Shown in pieces: positions 32,158 to 39,914 of a DNA stretch of 64,000 nt. The notes under the pieces were generated by a model that saw only the letters and a program-made list of their open reading frames with translations, ran no database searches and had not been told where the DNA came from. The DNA is from Palsa-661 sp035535015 (lineage in GTDB: Bacteria > Actinomycetota > Acidimicrobiia > Acidimicrobiales > UBA8190). Both the position numbers and the translations under genes were made by a program. Positions within the stretch are counted from its first letter, which is position 1; every line of letters begins with the position of its first letter. Where the stretch lies: contig DATLQU010000004.1 in assembly GCA_035535015.1 (NCBI GenBank), positions 124,001-188,000 of the forward strand, given 5' to 3'.

Positions 32158-32685
32158 GTGAACGAAGAGCGACTGGCGGCCGACGATCCCCGGGCGGCCC
32201 TGCTCGACATCTTCGACACCGCTCTGCCCAGGGTCTACGGCTACCTGCTCAGCCGGTGCGGCCAGCGCTCTCTGGCCGAGGACCTCACCTCCGAGACCTT
32301 TCTGGCCGCAGTCGATGCCGTCCGTCGCCAGGACCCGCCGCCGGTCTCCACGGCCTGGCTCGTCGGAGTGGCCCGGCACAAGTTGGTCGACCATTGGAGG
32401 CGCCAGGCTCGCGAAGAACGCGGTCTGAGCGCCCTCGGTCCTCCCGTCACCGAGGGAGAGGACTCCTGGGACGCCCAGGTCGACGCCCTGCGGGCCCGGT
32501 CCGTTCTGGCCGCCCTGGCTCCTCACCACCGCGCCGTCCTCACGCTCCGCTACGTCGATGATCTGCCCGTGCCCGATGTCGCCGTGGTCCTGCAACGGAC
32601 CGTGCACGCCACCGAAGCCCTGTTGGTCCGCGCCCGTACCGCCTTCCGACGCTCCTACGCGGGGGAGGAGGACCACGATGCCTGA
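32158..32685 (+). CDS. ECF-type RNA polymerase sigma factor
   Basis: 175 residues from GTG 32158. Region 2: 'LPRVYGYLLSRCGQRSLAEDLTSETFLAAVDAVRR'; region 4: 'LAALAPHHRAVLTLRYVDDLPVPDVAVVLQRTVHATEALLVRARTAFRRSY'. It should direct transcription of a small regulon, which probably includes the next gene. The following VOC gene starts 8 bp before this stop, a coupling seen with anti-sigma partners. No zinc anti-sigma motif (HxxxCxxC) is present in the partner. Confidence 0.9.
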   Translation: MNEERLAADDPRAALLDIFDTALPRVYGYLLSRCGQRSLAEDLTSETFLAAVDAVRRQDPPPVSTAWLVGVARHKLVDHWRRQAREERGLSALGPPVTEGEDSWDAQVDALRARSVLAALAPHHRAVLTLRYVDDLPVPDVAVVLQRTVHATEALLVRARTAFRRSYAGEEDHDA

Positions 32686-34021
32686 TCCCTTCGAGGCACT
32701 CCGAGTGCCCGACGCCGACGCCGACCCGGATCCCGAATTCGCCGGCCGACTGCGTGGGCGGTTGGAACGGGCCCTGTCCCTACCCGAAGGAGTCACCGTG
32801 TCGAATCTCACCTTCGAGCCTGCGCCTCTTCACGGCCACTCCGGGGAACCCCCCCGAGGGGAGCCTGTACCGGCAGCGCCACCGGCGGTGGTGCCCTACC
32901 TGATCGTGGACGGCGCCCGCCGCGCCCTCGACTGGTATGTCTCAGCCCTCGGTGCGAATCGGCGCGGCGAATCGATAGTCATGCCCGACGGCAGGATCGG
33001 CCACGCCGAGCTCGAGTTGAGGGGATCGGTTCTGTACCTGGCCGACGAGTCGGCCGAGAGCCACGTGGCAGCACCACCCCGGGGAGCCGGAGCCACGGTG
33101 AGCTTCACCTTCGAGGTCCCCGACGTCGACGGCGCCGTGAACCGAGCCCTGTCGGCCGGGGCGGACCTCGAACGGCCCCTGGCCGACAACTCCTACGGTC
33201 GCAACGCCGTCATCCGCGATCCGTTCGGCCATCGGTGGATCATCTCGTCGCTCAGCGCCCAGGGAGATGCGGTCTTGGCGGATCCCCCCCAGGTCGCATC
33301 GGTGGGGAGGGCCCCCGCCATCCGTCAGGGGGATATCGGCTACGTCTCGTTGTGGGTGCCCGACGCCGATCGGGCGGCGACCTTCTTCGCCAAGGTCCTC
33401 GGCTGGTCCTACGAAGCGGAGGTGGCCGGGCACAGCCGACACGTGGCCGACCGCCCGCTCCATCACGGCGTGGACGGCGGACACGACCGCAGCAGCCTCT
33501 TGCTCTGTTTCGTCGTCGACGATGTCGTCGACGCCGTCGCCCGGGTCCGGGCCGCCGGTGGCCGAGCCGACGAACCGACGCTCGAGCCGTGGGGTCGTTC
33601 CGCCATGTCCACCGATATCGAAGGGACACCGTTTTCTCTGTACGAGCCGCCGTCAGGCACCCGTGGCCCGCGACCGGCGGTCAACGGAACCCACCATGGT
33701 GACGTCTCGTACATCACCATGGAGGTCATGGACTCGGCCGCTGTCCGCGCTTTCTACGGTGCAGTACTCGGCTGGCGTTTTCTCCCCGGTCGTGTCGATG
33801 ACGGCTGGGTACCCGACGACGTCGTCCCGATGACGGGCCTGCACGGAGGGCATCCGGTGACCACGGTTCTCCCCATGTACCGGGTGGACGACATCTACGC
33901 CGCCGCCGCCCGCGTCCGGGCCGCCGGGGGCACTGCCTCGGAGCCCGAGCGCCAGCCCTACGGTCTGTCGGCCGAATGCACCGACGATCAGGGGACACGC
34001 TTCTCCCTCGGCCAACTCTGA
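32678..34021 (+). CDS. Triple VOC-domain protein coupled to the ECF sigma factor
   Basis: 447 residues from ATG 32678 (GGGGGAGGAGG upstream). Residues 1-45 ('DPFEALRVPDADADPDPEFAGRLRGRLERALSLPEG') resemble the cytoplasmic start of an anti-sigma-like protein rather than a VOC fold. Three glyoxalase-like domains follow: a PhnB-like one (about 65-190, 'YLIVDGARRALDWYVSALGA'), and two that start at 'GDIGYVSLWVPDADRAATFFAKVLGW' and 'GDVSYITMEVMDSAAVRAFYGAVLGW'. It may sense or modify a small molecule for the sigma factor. It is not a transmembrane protein. Confidence 0.85.
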   Translation: MPDPFEALRVPDADADPDPEFAGRLRGRLERALSLPEGVTVSNLTFEPAPLHGHSGEPPRGEPVPAAPPAVVPYLIVDGARRALDWYVSALGANRRGESIVMPDGRIGHAELELRGSVLYLADESAESHVAAPPRGAGATVSFTFEVPDVDGAVNRALSAGADLERPLADNSYGRNAVIRDPFGHRWIISSLSAQGDAVLADPPQVASVGRAPAIRQGDIGYVSLWVPDADRAATFFAKVLGWSYEAEVAGHSRHVADRPLHHGVDGGHDRSSLLLCFVVDDVVDAVARVRAAGGRADEPTLEPWGRSAMSTDIEGTPFSLYEPPSGTRGPRPAVNGTHHGDVSYITMEVMDSAAVRAFYGAVLGWRFLPGRVDDGWVPDDVVPMTGLHGGHPVTTVLPMYRVDDIYAAAARVRAAGGTASEPERQPYGLSAECTDDQGTRFSLGQL

Positions 34022-34076
34022 TTCCCGTAGTGGCCGGGCCCGCCGGCGGAGCTGTCGGCCCACTACGTTGCACGCT

Positions 34077-35282
34077 ATGAGTGCCGACACCACCAAACCC
34101 GAGACGGTCACGTTCCCCGAAGATTTCCTGTGGGGGACGGCCACGGCCGCCCATCAGATCGAAGGCGGCAATGTCAACAACGACTGGTGGCAGTGGGAGC
34201 ACACGCCGGGGTCGGGCTGTGCCGATTCGAGTGGGGACGCCTGCGACTCGTTCTCCCGCTGGTCCGAAGATGTCGATCTGGTGGCGGGCCTCGGCCTCGG
34301 TGCTTACCGCTTCTCCCTCGAGTGGAGCCGCATCGAGCCGGCCGAAGGCGAGTTCTCAGCGGCCGCCCTCGACCACTACCGCAGGATCTGCGCTCGTTGC
34401 CACGAGCGGGGACTGAGTCCCGTTGTCACCTTCCACCACTTCACGACGCCCCTGTGGCTGACCGGCCGTGGCGGCTGGGAGGCCCCCGACGCGCCGGACC
34501 GGTTCGCCCGCTTCGTGACCCGGGCCACGGCCCAACTGGGCGACCTGATCGGTTGGGCATGCACCATCAACGAGCCCAACGTGATCGGGGTCATGGGTTA
34601 CACGATGGGGGAATTCCCTCCCGGGGTGAAAGACGACTTCGGTCGCCATCTGGCCGTGAACGACACCATGGTCCGGGCCCACCGGTTGGCGGTCGACGCG
34701 CTGCGCTCGGGTCCGGGTCGGTTCCCGGTGGGTCTCACCCTGTCGATGGCCGAGTTGAAGGCGGAGGAGGGTGGTGAGGCGGTTCGCGACGTGGCCGAAG
34801 ATGTTCTGGAGAACACCTTCCTGCGCGGCACCGAAGGTGACGACTTCGTGGGGGTCCAGTGTTACACCCGGATGCATTTCGACGCTCAGGGCCAGGCCCC
34901 CGACGATCCGGGTGTCACCCAGACGCAGATGGGTTACGAGAACTGGCCGCAGGTCGTCGAGTACACGGTCCGCCGCACCGCTGACTTCACCGGACTGCCC
35001 GTCGTGGTCACGGAGAACGGGATCGGCACCGACGACGACGCCGAGAGGATCCTCTATGTCTCTGAGGCTCTGCGCGGCGTCCGTCGCTGTCTCGACGACG
35101 GCATCGACGTCCGTGGCTACTTCGTCTGGAGTCTGCTCGACAATTTCGAGTGGGCCCTCGGCTACGGGCCCAAGTTCGGCCTGGTCGCCGTGGACCGCAC
35201 CACCTTCGAACGTCGCCCAAAGCCCAGCGCCATCTGGTTCGGCGAGGTGGCCAAGGCCAACGCCCTCGTACCGCCCGCTTGA
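34077..35282 (+). CDS. Beta-glucosidase, glycoside hydrolase family 1
   Basis: 401 residues from ATG 34077. N-terminus 'FPEDFLWGTATAAHQIEGGN' is the GH1 signature; acid/base Glu166 is in TINEPN and nucleophile Glu313 in VTENGIG; 'VDRTTFERRPKPSAIWFGEV' ends the barrel. It is retaining and without a signal peptide, so it acts in the cytosol on imported beta-glucosides or related disaccharides. It is slightly shorter than the 450-residue norm but all core elements are present. The adjacent downstream gene is a relic. Confidence 0.94.
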   Translation: MSADTTKPETVTFPEDFLWGTATAAHQIEGGNVNNDWWQWEHTPGSGCADSSGDACDSFSRWSEDVDLVAGLGLGAYRFSLEWSRIEPAEGEFSAAALDHYRRICARCHERGLSPVVTFHHFTTPLWLTGRGGWEAPDAPDRFARFVTRATAQLGDLIGWACTINEPNVIGVMGYTMGEFPPGVKDDFGRHLAVNDTMVRAHRLAVDALRSGPGRFPVGLTLSMAELKAEEGGEAVRDVAEDVLENTFLRGTEGDDFVGVQCYTRMHFDAQGQAPDDPGVTQTQMGYENWPQVVEYTVRRTADFTGLPVVVTENGIGTDDDAERILYVSEALRGVRRCLDDGIDVRGYFVWSLLDNFEWALGYGPKFGLVAVDRTTFERRPKPSAIWFGEVAKANALVPPA

Positions 35283-35632
35283 CCGGCCCGGCCAAGCGGG
35301 CCGGCCAAGCGGGCCGCATCGGTAGGACGTGTGCCCGCAGGTCGGCGGTGGCCACGGCGAGATGACGTCCACCCTCGGTCCCGACGGCGCCGGCCTCATC
35401 TTTGGTGCCGCATCAGTGCCAGCCGGACGACCCTGCGGTCGGGCACCAGTTGAGCCGGGTCGTCAAGGCCGAAGCGGCGGAACCGGGTCCAGAGGCCCAG
35501 GTAAGAAGGATGGGGCGCCTGCGCCTTGATCCCGACCAAGTGCGTGATCGCCCTCTCGACCGTCAGGTCTGCCCGTTCCGGCAGCAGCCGCCGGGCCAGG
35601 AAGGCCCGATTCAGTTGCCGGCATGAGATCAA
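35283..35632 (-). pseudogene. Winged-helix DNA-binding protein (HTH_42, AlkX/YcaQ-type), frameshifted and truncated
   Basis: The 78-codon frame from ATG 35632 encodes 'QLNRAFLARRLLPERADLTVERAITHLVGIKAQAPHPSYLGLWTRFRRFGLDDPAQLVPDRRVVRLALMR', the normal N-terminus of this 350-residue family, then leaves the family pattern and stops at 35396. A different frame continues with 'GRHLAVATADLRAHVLPMRP', like the family's next helix ('GTIHLVTARDLRALRP'). Homology ends where the GH1 gene begins. At least 250 residues are missing. The 5' end abuts the lipoprotein gene's 3' end with no other gene between. Confidence 0.7.
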
Positions 35633-35670
35633 TGGGCAGATATCGGCACCGACATCCGGGCCGGTCGTCC

Positions 35671-36228
35671 TTAACGGTGGCCCACCTGACGGCGGGCCAG
35701 CAGCTTGGTCTCGGCCACGCTGATCTTCTTGTTCCCGACTGGCCCCGAAAGCTGGACCGATGCCAGAACGGCCCCGTCGCGCCAGAAGATCACGTACGAA
35801 TTCGCGGTCTTGGATTTCGACCGAGCCAGGAAGGCAGAATCACCGATGCCGCTGACGCTCGAGGCGCCGAACTTCGTCACCTTTTTGGACACCTCGGCGA
35901 ACACCGATTGGGCCTTGGCCGAACTGCCACAGGTGGCGGATTCGGAGAACACTTGGGGATAGATCGTCTTGCCTGTCAAGACCGGGCTCGGGGACCGCCC
36001 CTGCAAAGTGAAGACGGCGTAGTGTCCGACGCAACCCGGGTACGTCTGGTTGAACACCTTGGCCAGGTTTTGCGCCGCATCCGAGTTGTTCTGTTTCAGG
36101 CCGAGCGATGCCGGTAGATCGGCGTTGCTGAGCACAGCGGAGACCGGACTACTCGACCCGCACCCCGACCAGAGGGCGGCGCCGACCATCAGCGGGGCGA
36201 CCAGGTGCCGACCACGGGTGGGCCTCAA
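35671..36228 (-). CDS. Small lipoprotein of unknown function
   Basis: 185 residues from TTG 36228. The TTG is chosen because it overlaps the upstream hydrolase stop (TTGA) and gives an R-rich n-region and a full signal: 'HLVAPLMVGAALWSGC', with Cys at the lipidation site. The mature part is Ser/Thr/Lys-rich and has 'FNQTYPGCVGHYAVFTLQGR' and 'SGIGDSAFLARSKSKTANSYVIFWRDGAVLASVQLSG'. Similar 'IGDSAF' lipoproteins are common in actinobacteria and unassigned. It has no enzymatic motif. It is probably co-translated with the hydrolase. Confidence 0.75.
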   Translation of the reverse strand: MRPTRGRHLVAPLMVGAALWSGCGSSSPVSAVLSNADLPASLGLKQNNSDAAQNLAKVFNQTYPGCVGHYAVFTLQGRSPSPVLTGKTIYPQVFSESATCGSSAKAQSVFAEVSKKVTKFGASSVSGIGDSAFLARSKSKTANSYVIFWRDGAVLASVQLSGPVGNKKISVAETKLLARRQVGHR

Positions 36229-36968
36229 CTGACCGACGCCCAGAAATTGGTGAGAACGCCCGCCGCACCTTCCGGATCCTGCAGCATCCACCAGTGCCCG
36301 ATTCCGGGAAGCTCGTGCAACTCGGCACCGGTCCGTTCCGCCGATGACCGGGCACCGTCGGACGAGAGGAACGGGTCCTCGGATGGGAGCAGGATCAAAC
36401 CCGGTGCGGGGATCTTCTGGAAATCCGGACCCCACTCCCGGCCCACGTCGACGGCGGAGCGGTAGAGGGCCAGGATGCACCGGGCCATCTCCTCGTCGAC
36501 CCACCCCGCCAGTGCCCGGGCCCGGTCGACGGGCACTCCATAGGCCTCGAAGATCGTGGCGCTCTCCTCGACCGGCGTGGCCAGCTGCTGGGCGAAGAAC
36601 TCCTCGCCCTCGCCCGGTGTCTGCCAGATCTTGGCGAAGTCGTGCCATTCGAATCCCGGGTCACCGATGGCCCCGGCGTCGGTCACCCACGATCGAACGA
36701 GCTCCGGCCGGGTGCTCACGAGACGCACCACGAGGCCCCCGCCCCAGTCGTGGCCCACCACGTCGATCGGGCCGGCAGACCCGATCCGCTCCAGCTCGGT
36801 GACCAACCAACTCACGTACTGTTCCTTGCTGGCCCCGAAACCCTCAGGAGCGGCCCCCCCGAATCCCGGTAGCCGGACCGCTTCCACATCGGAGCGGCCC
36901 AGAACGCCGAGCAGCGGATCCCACACGGCGGCGGTCTCGGGGACGCCATGGACGAAGACGATGGTCAT
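36225..36968 (-). CDS. Alpha/beta hydrolase, epoxide-hydrolase/haloalkane-dehalogenase-like
   Basis: 247 residues, ATG 36968. 'TIVFVHGVPETAAVWDPLL' (oxyanion HGxP), nucleophile elbow GHDWGGG with Asp rather than Ser, as in epoxide hydrolases and haloalkane dehalogenases, and His in 'LPGIGHWWMLQDP'. It therefore probably opens an epoxide, C-halogen bond or similar by an Asp-ester mechanism. The lipoprotein gene follows with overlapping start/stop codons. Confidence 0.88.
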   Translation of the reverse strand: MTIVFVHGVPETAAVWDPLLGVLGRSDVEAVRLPGFGGAAPEGFGASKEQYVSWLVTELERIGSAGPIDVVGHDWGGGLVVRLVSTRPELVRSWVTDAGAIGDPGFEWHDFAKIWQTPGEGEEFFAQQLATPVEESATIFEAYGVPVDRARALAGWVDEEMARCILALYRSAVDVGREWGPDFQKIPAPGLILLPSEDPFLSSDGARSSAERTGAELHELPGIGHWWMLQDPEGAAGVLTNFWASVS

Positions 36969-37013
36969 CGCTGAAGCTTCTCACTCCCCGATCGACGACG
37001 GGTGACAAGATCG

Positions 37014-37430
37014 GTGGCCGTGGCCGGCCCCGACGACGACTCGAAGCGATCGATCTTCCGGACCATGGTCTTCATCGCCGCCTGCGATGACGCCCTCCGG
37101 GCTGCCATCAGCGCCACTTTCGCCGCCGCCCTCGGACCGGACGACTGCCTGGTCACCACCTGACGACCTGGTCACCACCTGACGACCTGGTCACCACCTA
37201 TCGGGGCCTGCACGATCACATCGCCAAGGGGTGCCCTGCGCCCGCTTCTGGCCGAGATGCTCGGCCGCGCCGCCGGCACAGGAAAGGGCAAGGGCGGCCC
37301 GATGCACGTGGTCTGGCCCGACACCGGGCTCATGCTCACAACCGGTGTGGTGGGTTCTGGTCTTCCCATCGCCCCCGGTCTGTCCTGGGCCGGCCAGTGC
37401 CAGGGCGATCGGCGGGCTGACCCCGTGCCC
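37014..37430 (+). pseudogene. Relic of a 2-oxoacid dehydrogenase E1-alpha gene
   Basis: Three frames carry pieces of E1-alpha. The first is 'IFRTMVFIAACDDALRAAISATFAAALGPDDCLVTT', in which the usual segment after 'DDALRAAI' (about 20 residues with 'YYSPRGQE') is lost. The next, after a 19 bp tandem duplication, is 'LVTTYRGLHDHIAKG'. The last is 'LLAEMLGRAAGTGKGKGGPMHVV...GVVGSGLPIAPGLSWAGQCQGD', which holds the E1-alpha motif around the thiamine-diphosphate site. It then stops, and the following gene is the lipoyl domain of E2. The rest of E1-alpha and all of E1-beta are absent, so the locus has been eroded. Confidence 0.75.
37148..37199. repeat. 19 bp tandem duplication inside the E1-alpha relic
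   Basis: CCTGGTCACCACCTGACGA is repeated with a period of 19 bp (starts 37148, 37167, 37186), about 2.7 copies. It encodes 'DD.LVTT' over and over in shifting frames, so it is a frame-breaking slippage duplication of the 'DDCLVTTY' segment. Confidence 0.9.
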
Positions 37431-37431
37431 C

Positions 37432-37680
37432 GTGCTCCTGCGCCTGCCCAAGATCGGGATGGAAATGACCGAAGCCGTCCTGGCCCGCAGGCTGGCCGAC
37501 GAGGGTGCCGCCGTCCGCAAGGGCCAACCCCTCTACGAGATGGAGACCGACAAGGTCACCACCGAGATCGAGTCACCCGGCTCCGGTCGCCTGCGCCGGA
37601 TAGCCGAGGAGGGGGTCACCTACGCGGTGGGCGACCCCGTGGCCGAGCTCGTGGACGAGACCGGGCCGGGGTTGCTCTAG
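37432..37680 (+). CDS. Single lipoyl/biotinyl-attachment domain (E2 N-terminal remnant)
   Basis: 82 residues from GTG 37432: 'VLLRLPKIGMEMTEAVLARRLADEGAAVRKGQPLYEMETDKVTTEIESPGSGRLRRIAEEGVTYAVGDPVAELVDE', ending TAG. The lipoylated Lys is in 'METDKVTTEIESP'. In a complete E2 this would be followed by a subunit-binding domain and the acyltransferase. Here only the lipoyl domain remains, directly after the E1-alpha relic. It may still fold, and could be a stand-alone lipoyl protein, but it is more likely a remnant. Its stop overlaps that of the phospholipase-like gene. Confidence 0.65.
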   Translation: MLLRLPKIGMEMTEAVLARRLADEGAAVRKGQPLYEMETDKVTTEIESPGSGRLRRIAEEGVTYAVGDPVAELVDETGPGLL

Positions 37681-39215
37681 ACCGCCGACACCCGCCGGGC
37701 CTTCCCGGGCTCCTGCGTCGGAATCCTCTGCTCTGCGGGTATTGGATAGGCGGCCGGATGGCTGAGGTCGATTTCGTGGAGCTGGTTCGGCGTGCACTCG
37801 CTCTGCACGGCACGATCGCCGGCCCCGTTCGTCGCCGGCAGCCGGGGCACAGGGGAATGATCCGGTGAGCTGACATGCAGCGTGCTGGTCAGGTCGCCGG
37901 TCGCCTTCCGCCGCCACGCCGAGATATTGGGGGCCCGGACACCGAAGCGCGTTTCCAGGAATCTCATCTGCGATGTGTGGTCGAAGGTGTCCGAACAGAC
38001 GTAGCCGCCCCGGCTGAACGGGGAGACCACCAACATGGGAACACGGAAACCGAGACCGATGGGGCCGGCTACGCCTTGAGCCTGGCTCGGCAGAGGGTCC
38101 GAGGTTAGGTACTCACCCGCTGTGCCCGGAGGCGGGGTGGGTGGTGCCACGTGGTCGAAGAAGCCGTCGTTCTCGTCGTGCATGATGAACAGCACTGTTT
38201 TCGCCCACACCTTCGGGTTGGAGACGAGGGTGTTGATCACGTTGTGGGAGAACGACATCCCGAGAGCCGGTGCCGACGGTGGGTGTTCGTCGTAACCGAT
38301 CGGCGGTATGATCCACGACACCTGGGGCAACGTGTCGTGGGCCACATCGGCGGTGAAATCGTTCGGGAAGATGGGCAGGAAGGCCTTCTTGTAAAGCGAC
38401 GACGACGAGTCCATGTACTGTTTGAAGTAGAGCAGAATGTTGTCCGAGATGACCATGGCCAGAGTGCTCGTCGGTTGGTACTCCGCACCCGGAGGGTTGT
38501 ACACCTTCCACGAGACATTGGCGTCTTCGAGCGCTTCGGGCATCGTCCGCCACGAAACGCTGCCCATGGCCGACGAGGCGCCGTTGGTAAAGATGACTGG
38601 TCCGCCGTGCTGTCCGGCCGGATCAAGTGTTCCCGACAAGGCGTGAAGCCGGTTCGGGTGGGTCTGGGACAACACCGAGCAGTGATAGCCGTCGCAGATG
38701 GTGAAGGCGTCGGCCAGCGCGTAGTAGAAACCCAGGTCCTGACGGGTGTAGTAGCCCATCGTCAGGACGCCGTTCTGCGGTCCCTCGAATTGCGGCTGGA
38801 CGTGGGTGGCGACGAAGCGGTCCATTTTCCCGTTGTTCCAACACATGTGTTGGGCGTCCCACGCGTGTGACAGGTCGTAGGTGCACTCGGCTTGGCTGGA
38901 GGCCGTGTCGAGATGAAAGGGAAGCAGAGCCGGAGCACTCCCCCCGGGCCACGACTGCTCGAAGGTGCGGGCCCGACGGGCCCGGGCGTCATCGAAACCG
39001 CGGACACCCTTGTAGCTGCCGAAGTAGTGGTCGAACGAGCGGTTCTCGTGCATCAGGAACACCACGTGTTCCACGGCGCCGAGATCGGACCCGGCCGGCG
39101 GGATCGACGCCGCCTTCTTGGCCGTGGCGCCACCACAGGAGGCGAGCAACAGCGAGATACCCCCGGCCATGCCGGCGGCCAGGACTTCGCGACGGGTACG
39201 CAGGTTCTGCTCCAT
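37677..39215 (-). CDS. Tat-exported phospholipase C / acid phosphatase-like lipoprotein
   Basis: 512 residues from ATG 39215. The twin-arginine signal 'NLRTRREVLAAGMAGGISLLLASC' ends in a lipobox Cys27. 'VEHVVFLMHENRSFDHYFGSYKGVRGF' is the metal-binding start of the alkaline-phosphatase-superfamily phospholipase C/AcpA group; 'GYHCSVLSQTHPNRLHALSGT', 'DEHPPSAP...GMSFSHNVI', 'VLFIMHDENDGFFDHV' and 'GFRVPMLVVSPFSRGGYV' supply the other metal ligands. It should hydrolyse phosphate esters or phosphodiesters outside the membrane, perhaps for phosphate scavenging. Three stem-loops precede it. Confidence 0.9.
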   Translation of the reverse strand: MEQNLRTRREVLAAGMAGGISLLLASCGGATAKKAASIPPAGSDLGAVEHVVFLMHENRSFDHYFGSYKGVRGFDDARARRARTFEQSWPGGSAPALLPFHLDTASSQAECTYDLSHAWDAQHMCWNNGKMDRFVATHVQPQFEGPQNGVLTMGYYTRQDLGFYYALADAFTICDGYHCSVLSQTHPNRLHALSGTLDPAGQHGGPVIFTNGASSAMGSVSWRTMPEALEDANVSWKVYNPPGAEYQPTSTLAMVISDNILLYFKQYMDSSSSLYKKAFLPIFPNDFTADVAHDTLPQVSWIIPPIGYDEHPPSAPALGMSFSHNVINTLVSNPKVWAKTVLFIMHDENDGFFDHVAPPTPPPGTAGEYLTSDPLPSQAQGVAGPIGLGFRVPMLVVSPFSRGGYVCSDTFDHTSQMRFLETRFGVRAPNISAWRRKATGDLTSTLHVSSPDHSPVPRLPATNGAGDRAVQSECTPNQLHEIDLSHPAAYPIPAEQRIPTQEPGKARRVSAV

Positions 39216-39254
39216 GGGAGTAACACAGTAGGGGAGCAGACCCCACGATTTCCG

Positions 39255-39271
39255 GGGACCGCTTCGGTCCC
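39255..39271. other. Stem-loop upstream of the phospholipase C-like gene
   Basis: GGGACCG ctt CGGTCCC: 7 bp perfect stem, 3 nt loop, 40 bp before the start codon on the minus strand. It could fold in the 5' leader. Confidence 0.5.
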
Positions 39272-39323
39272 GGTGAGAGGGGCGGCCCATCAGGCCGGCT
39301 CGACTCTCGTCACCCGGGACAGG

Positions 39324-39342
39324 GATCTCCGTTTCGGAGATC
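39324..39342. other. Stem-loop between csp and the phospholipase C-like gene
   Basis: GATCTCCG ttt CGGAGATC: 8 bp perfect stem with a TTT loop. It is the middle one of three hairpins in the same intergenic stretch. Confidence 0.5.
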
Positions 39343-39370
39343 GACGACCGCCCCGGGGGTTCGCGGTGCG

Positions 39371-39405
39371 GGTGGGCAGCGGTGGCTAAGCCACCGCTGC
39401 CCACC
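39371..39405. terminator. Strong hairpin just after the cold-shock gene
   Basis: GGTGGGCAGCGGTGGC taa GCCACCGCTGCCCACC: a perfect 16 bp stem with a 3 nt loop, 9 bp beyond the cold-shock stop on the minus strand. No T-tract follows, as is usual for high-GC actinobacteria. It is probably the csp terminator. Confidence 0.7.
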
Positions 39406-39414
39406 GAACCGACA

Positions 39415-39618
39415 TCAGATGGGGCGGACCTGCTTGGTCTGCATACCCTTCTGTCCTTGCTCGGCCTCAAACGAGACGCGTTGTCCTTCGATGAGCTCGC
39501 GGTATCCACTTCCCTCGATCGAGGAGAAGTGGGCGAAGACGTCGGGCGAGCCGTCGTCAGGAGTGATGAATCCGAAGCCCTTGGTGGCGTTGAACCACTT
39601 CACGGTGCCTTCAGGCAT
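39415..39618 (-). CDS. Cold-shock protein, CspA family
   Basis: 67 residues from ATG 39618 (AGAAAGG upstream). 'GTVKWFNATKGFGFITPDDGSPDVFAHFSSI' contains RNP1 (KGFGFI) and RNP2 (VFAHFS). A single OB-fold that binds single-stranded RNA/DNA as a chaperone. The upstream ATG at 39648 would add a non-conserved tail and is not preferred. The lower-GC DNA 5' of it (about 39619-39730) could be a leader, as in other csp genes. Confidence 0.96.
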   Translation of the reverse strand: MPEGTVKWFNATKGFGFITPDDGSPDVFAHFSSIEGSGYRELIEGQRVSFEAEQGQKGMQTKQVRPI

Positions 39619-39914
39619 TTGGTGTTGCCTTTCTGTTCTGTTCTCCACGCTTCCATTGTCTTGCGGGAGACCAAAAAGGCACCCATCAAAGACGCGCAGC
39701 CAGCGTGAATTTATAACTGCGCACTAGTGCCAGCCTATCGCCGGCGGATGCCGCGTGCTCGCTTAGGCACGGATTGGTCCCCCCGGGGGCCGATCGGAGG
39801 GTCCCCTCACGCCTGGGAGCCCCCCGCCCACCTGTGCCCGGAGAGTGGCCAACTCTCGGTGGTGACTCCCCACTGTGCCACTTCGGCCCCGCTCGGAGGT
39901 CGTCCCGGACGACA

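Noticed and set aside
37014..37163. 50-codon plus-strand frame as an independent small gene
   Set aside because: Its sequence matches E1-alpha ('IFRTMVFIAACDDALRAA'), so it is a fragment of the relic and not a new gene.
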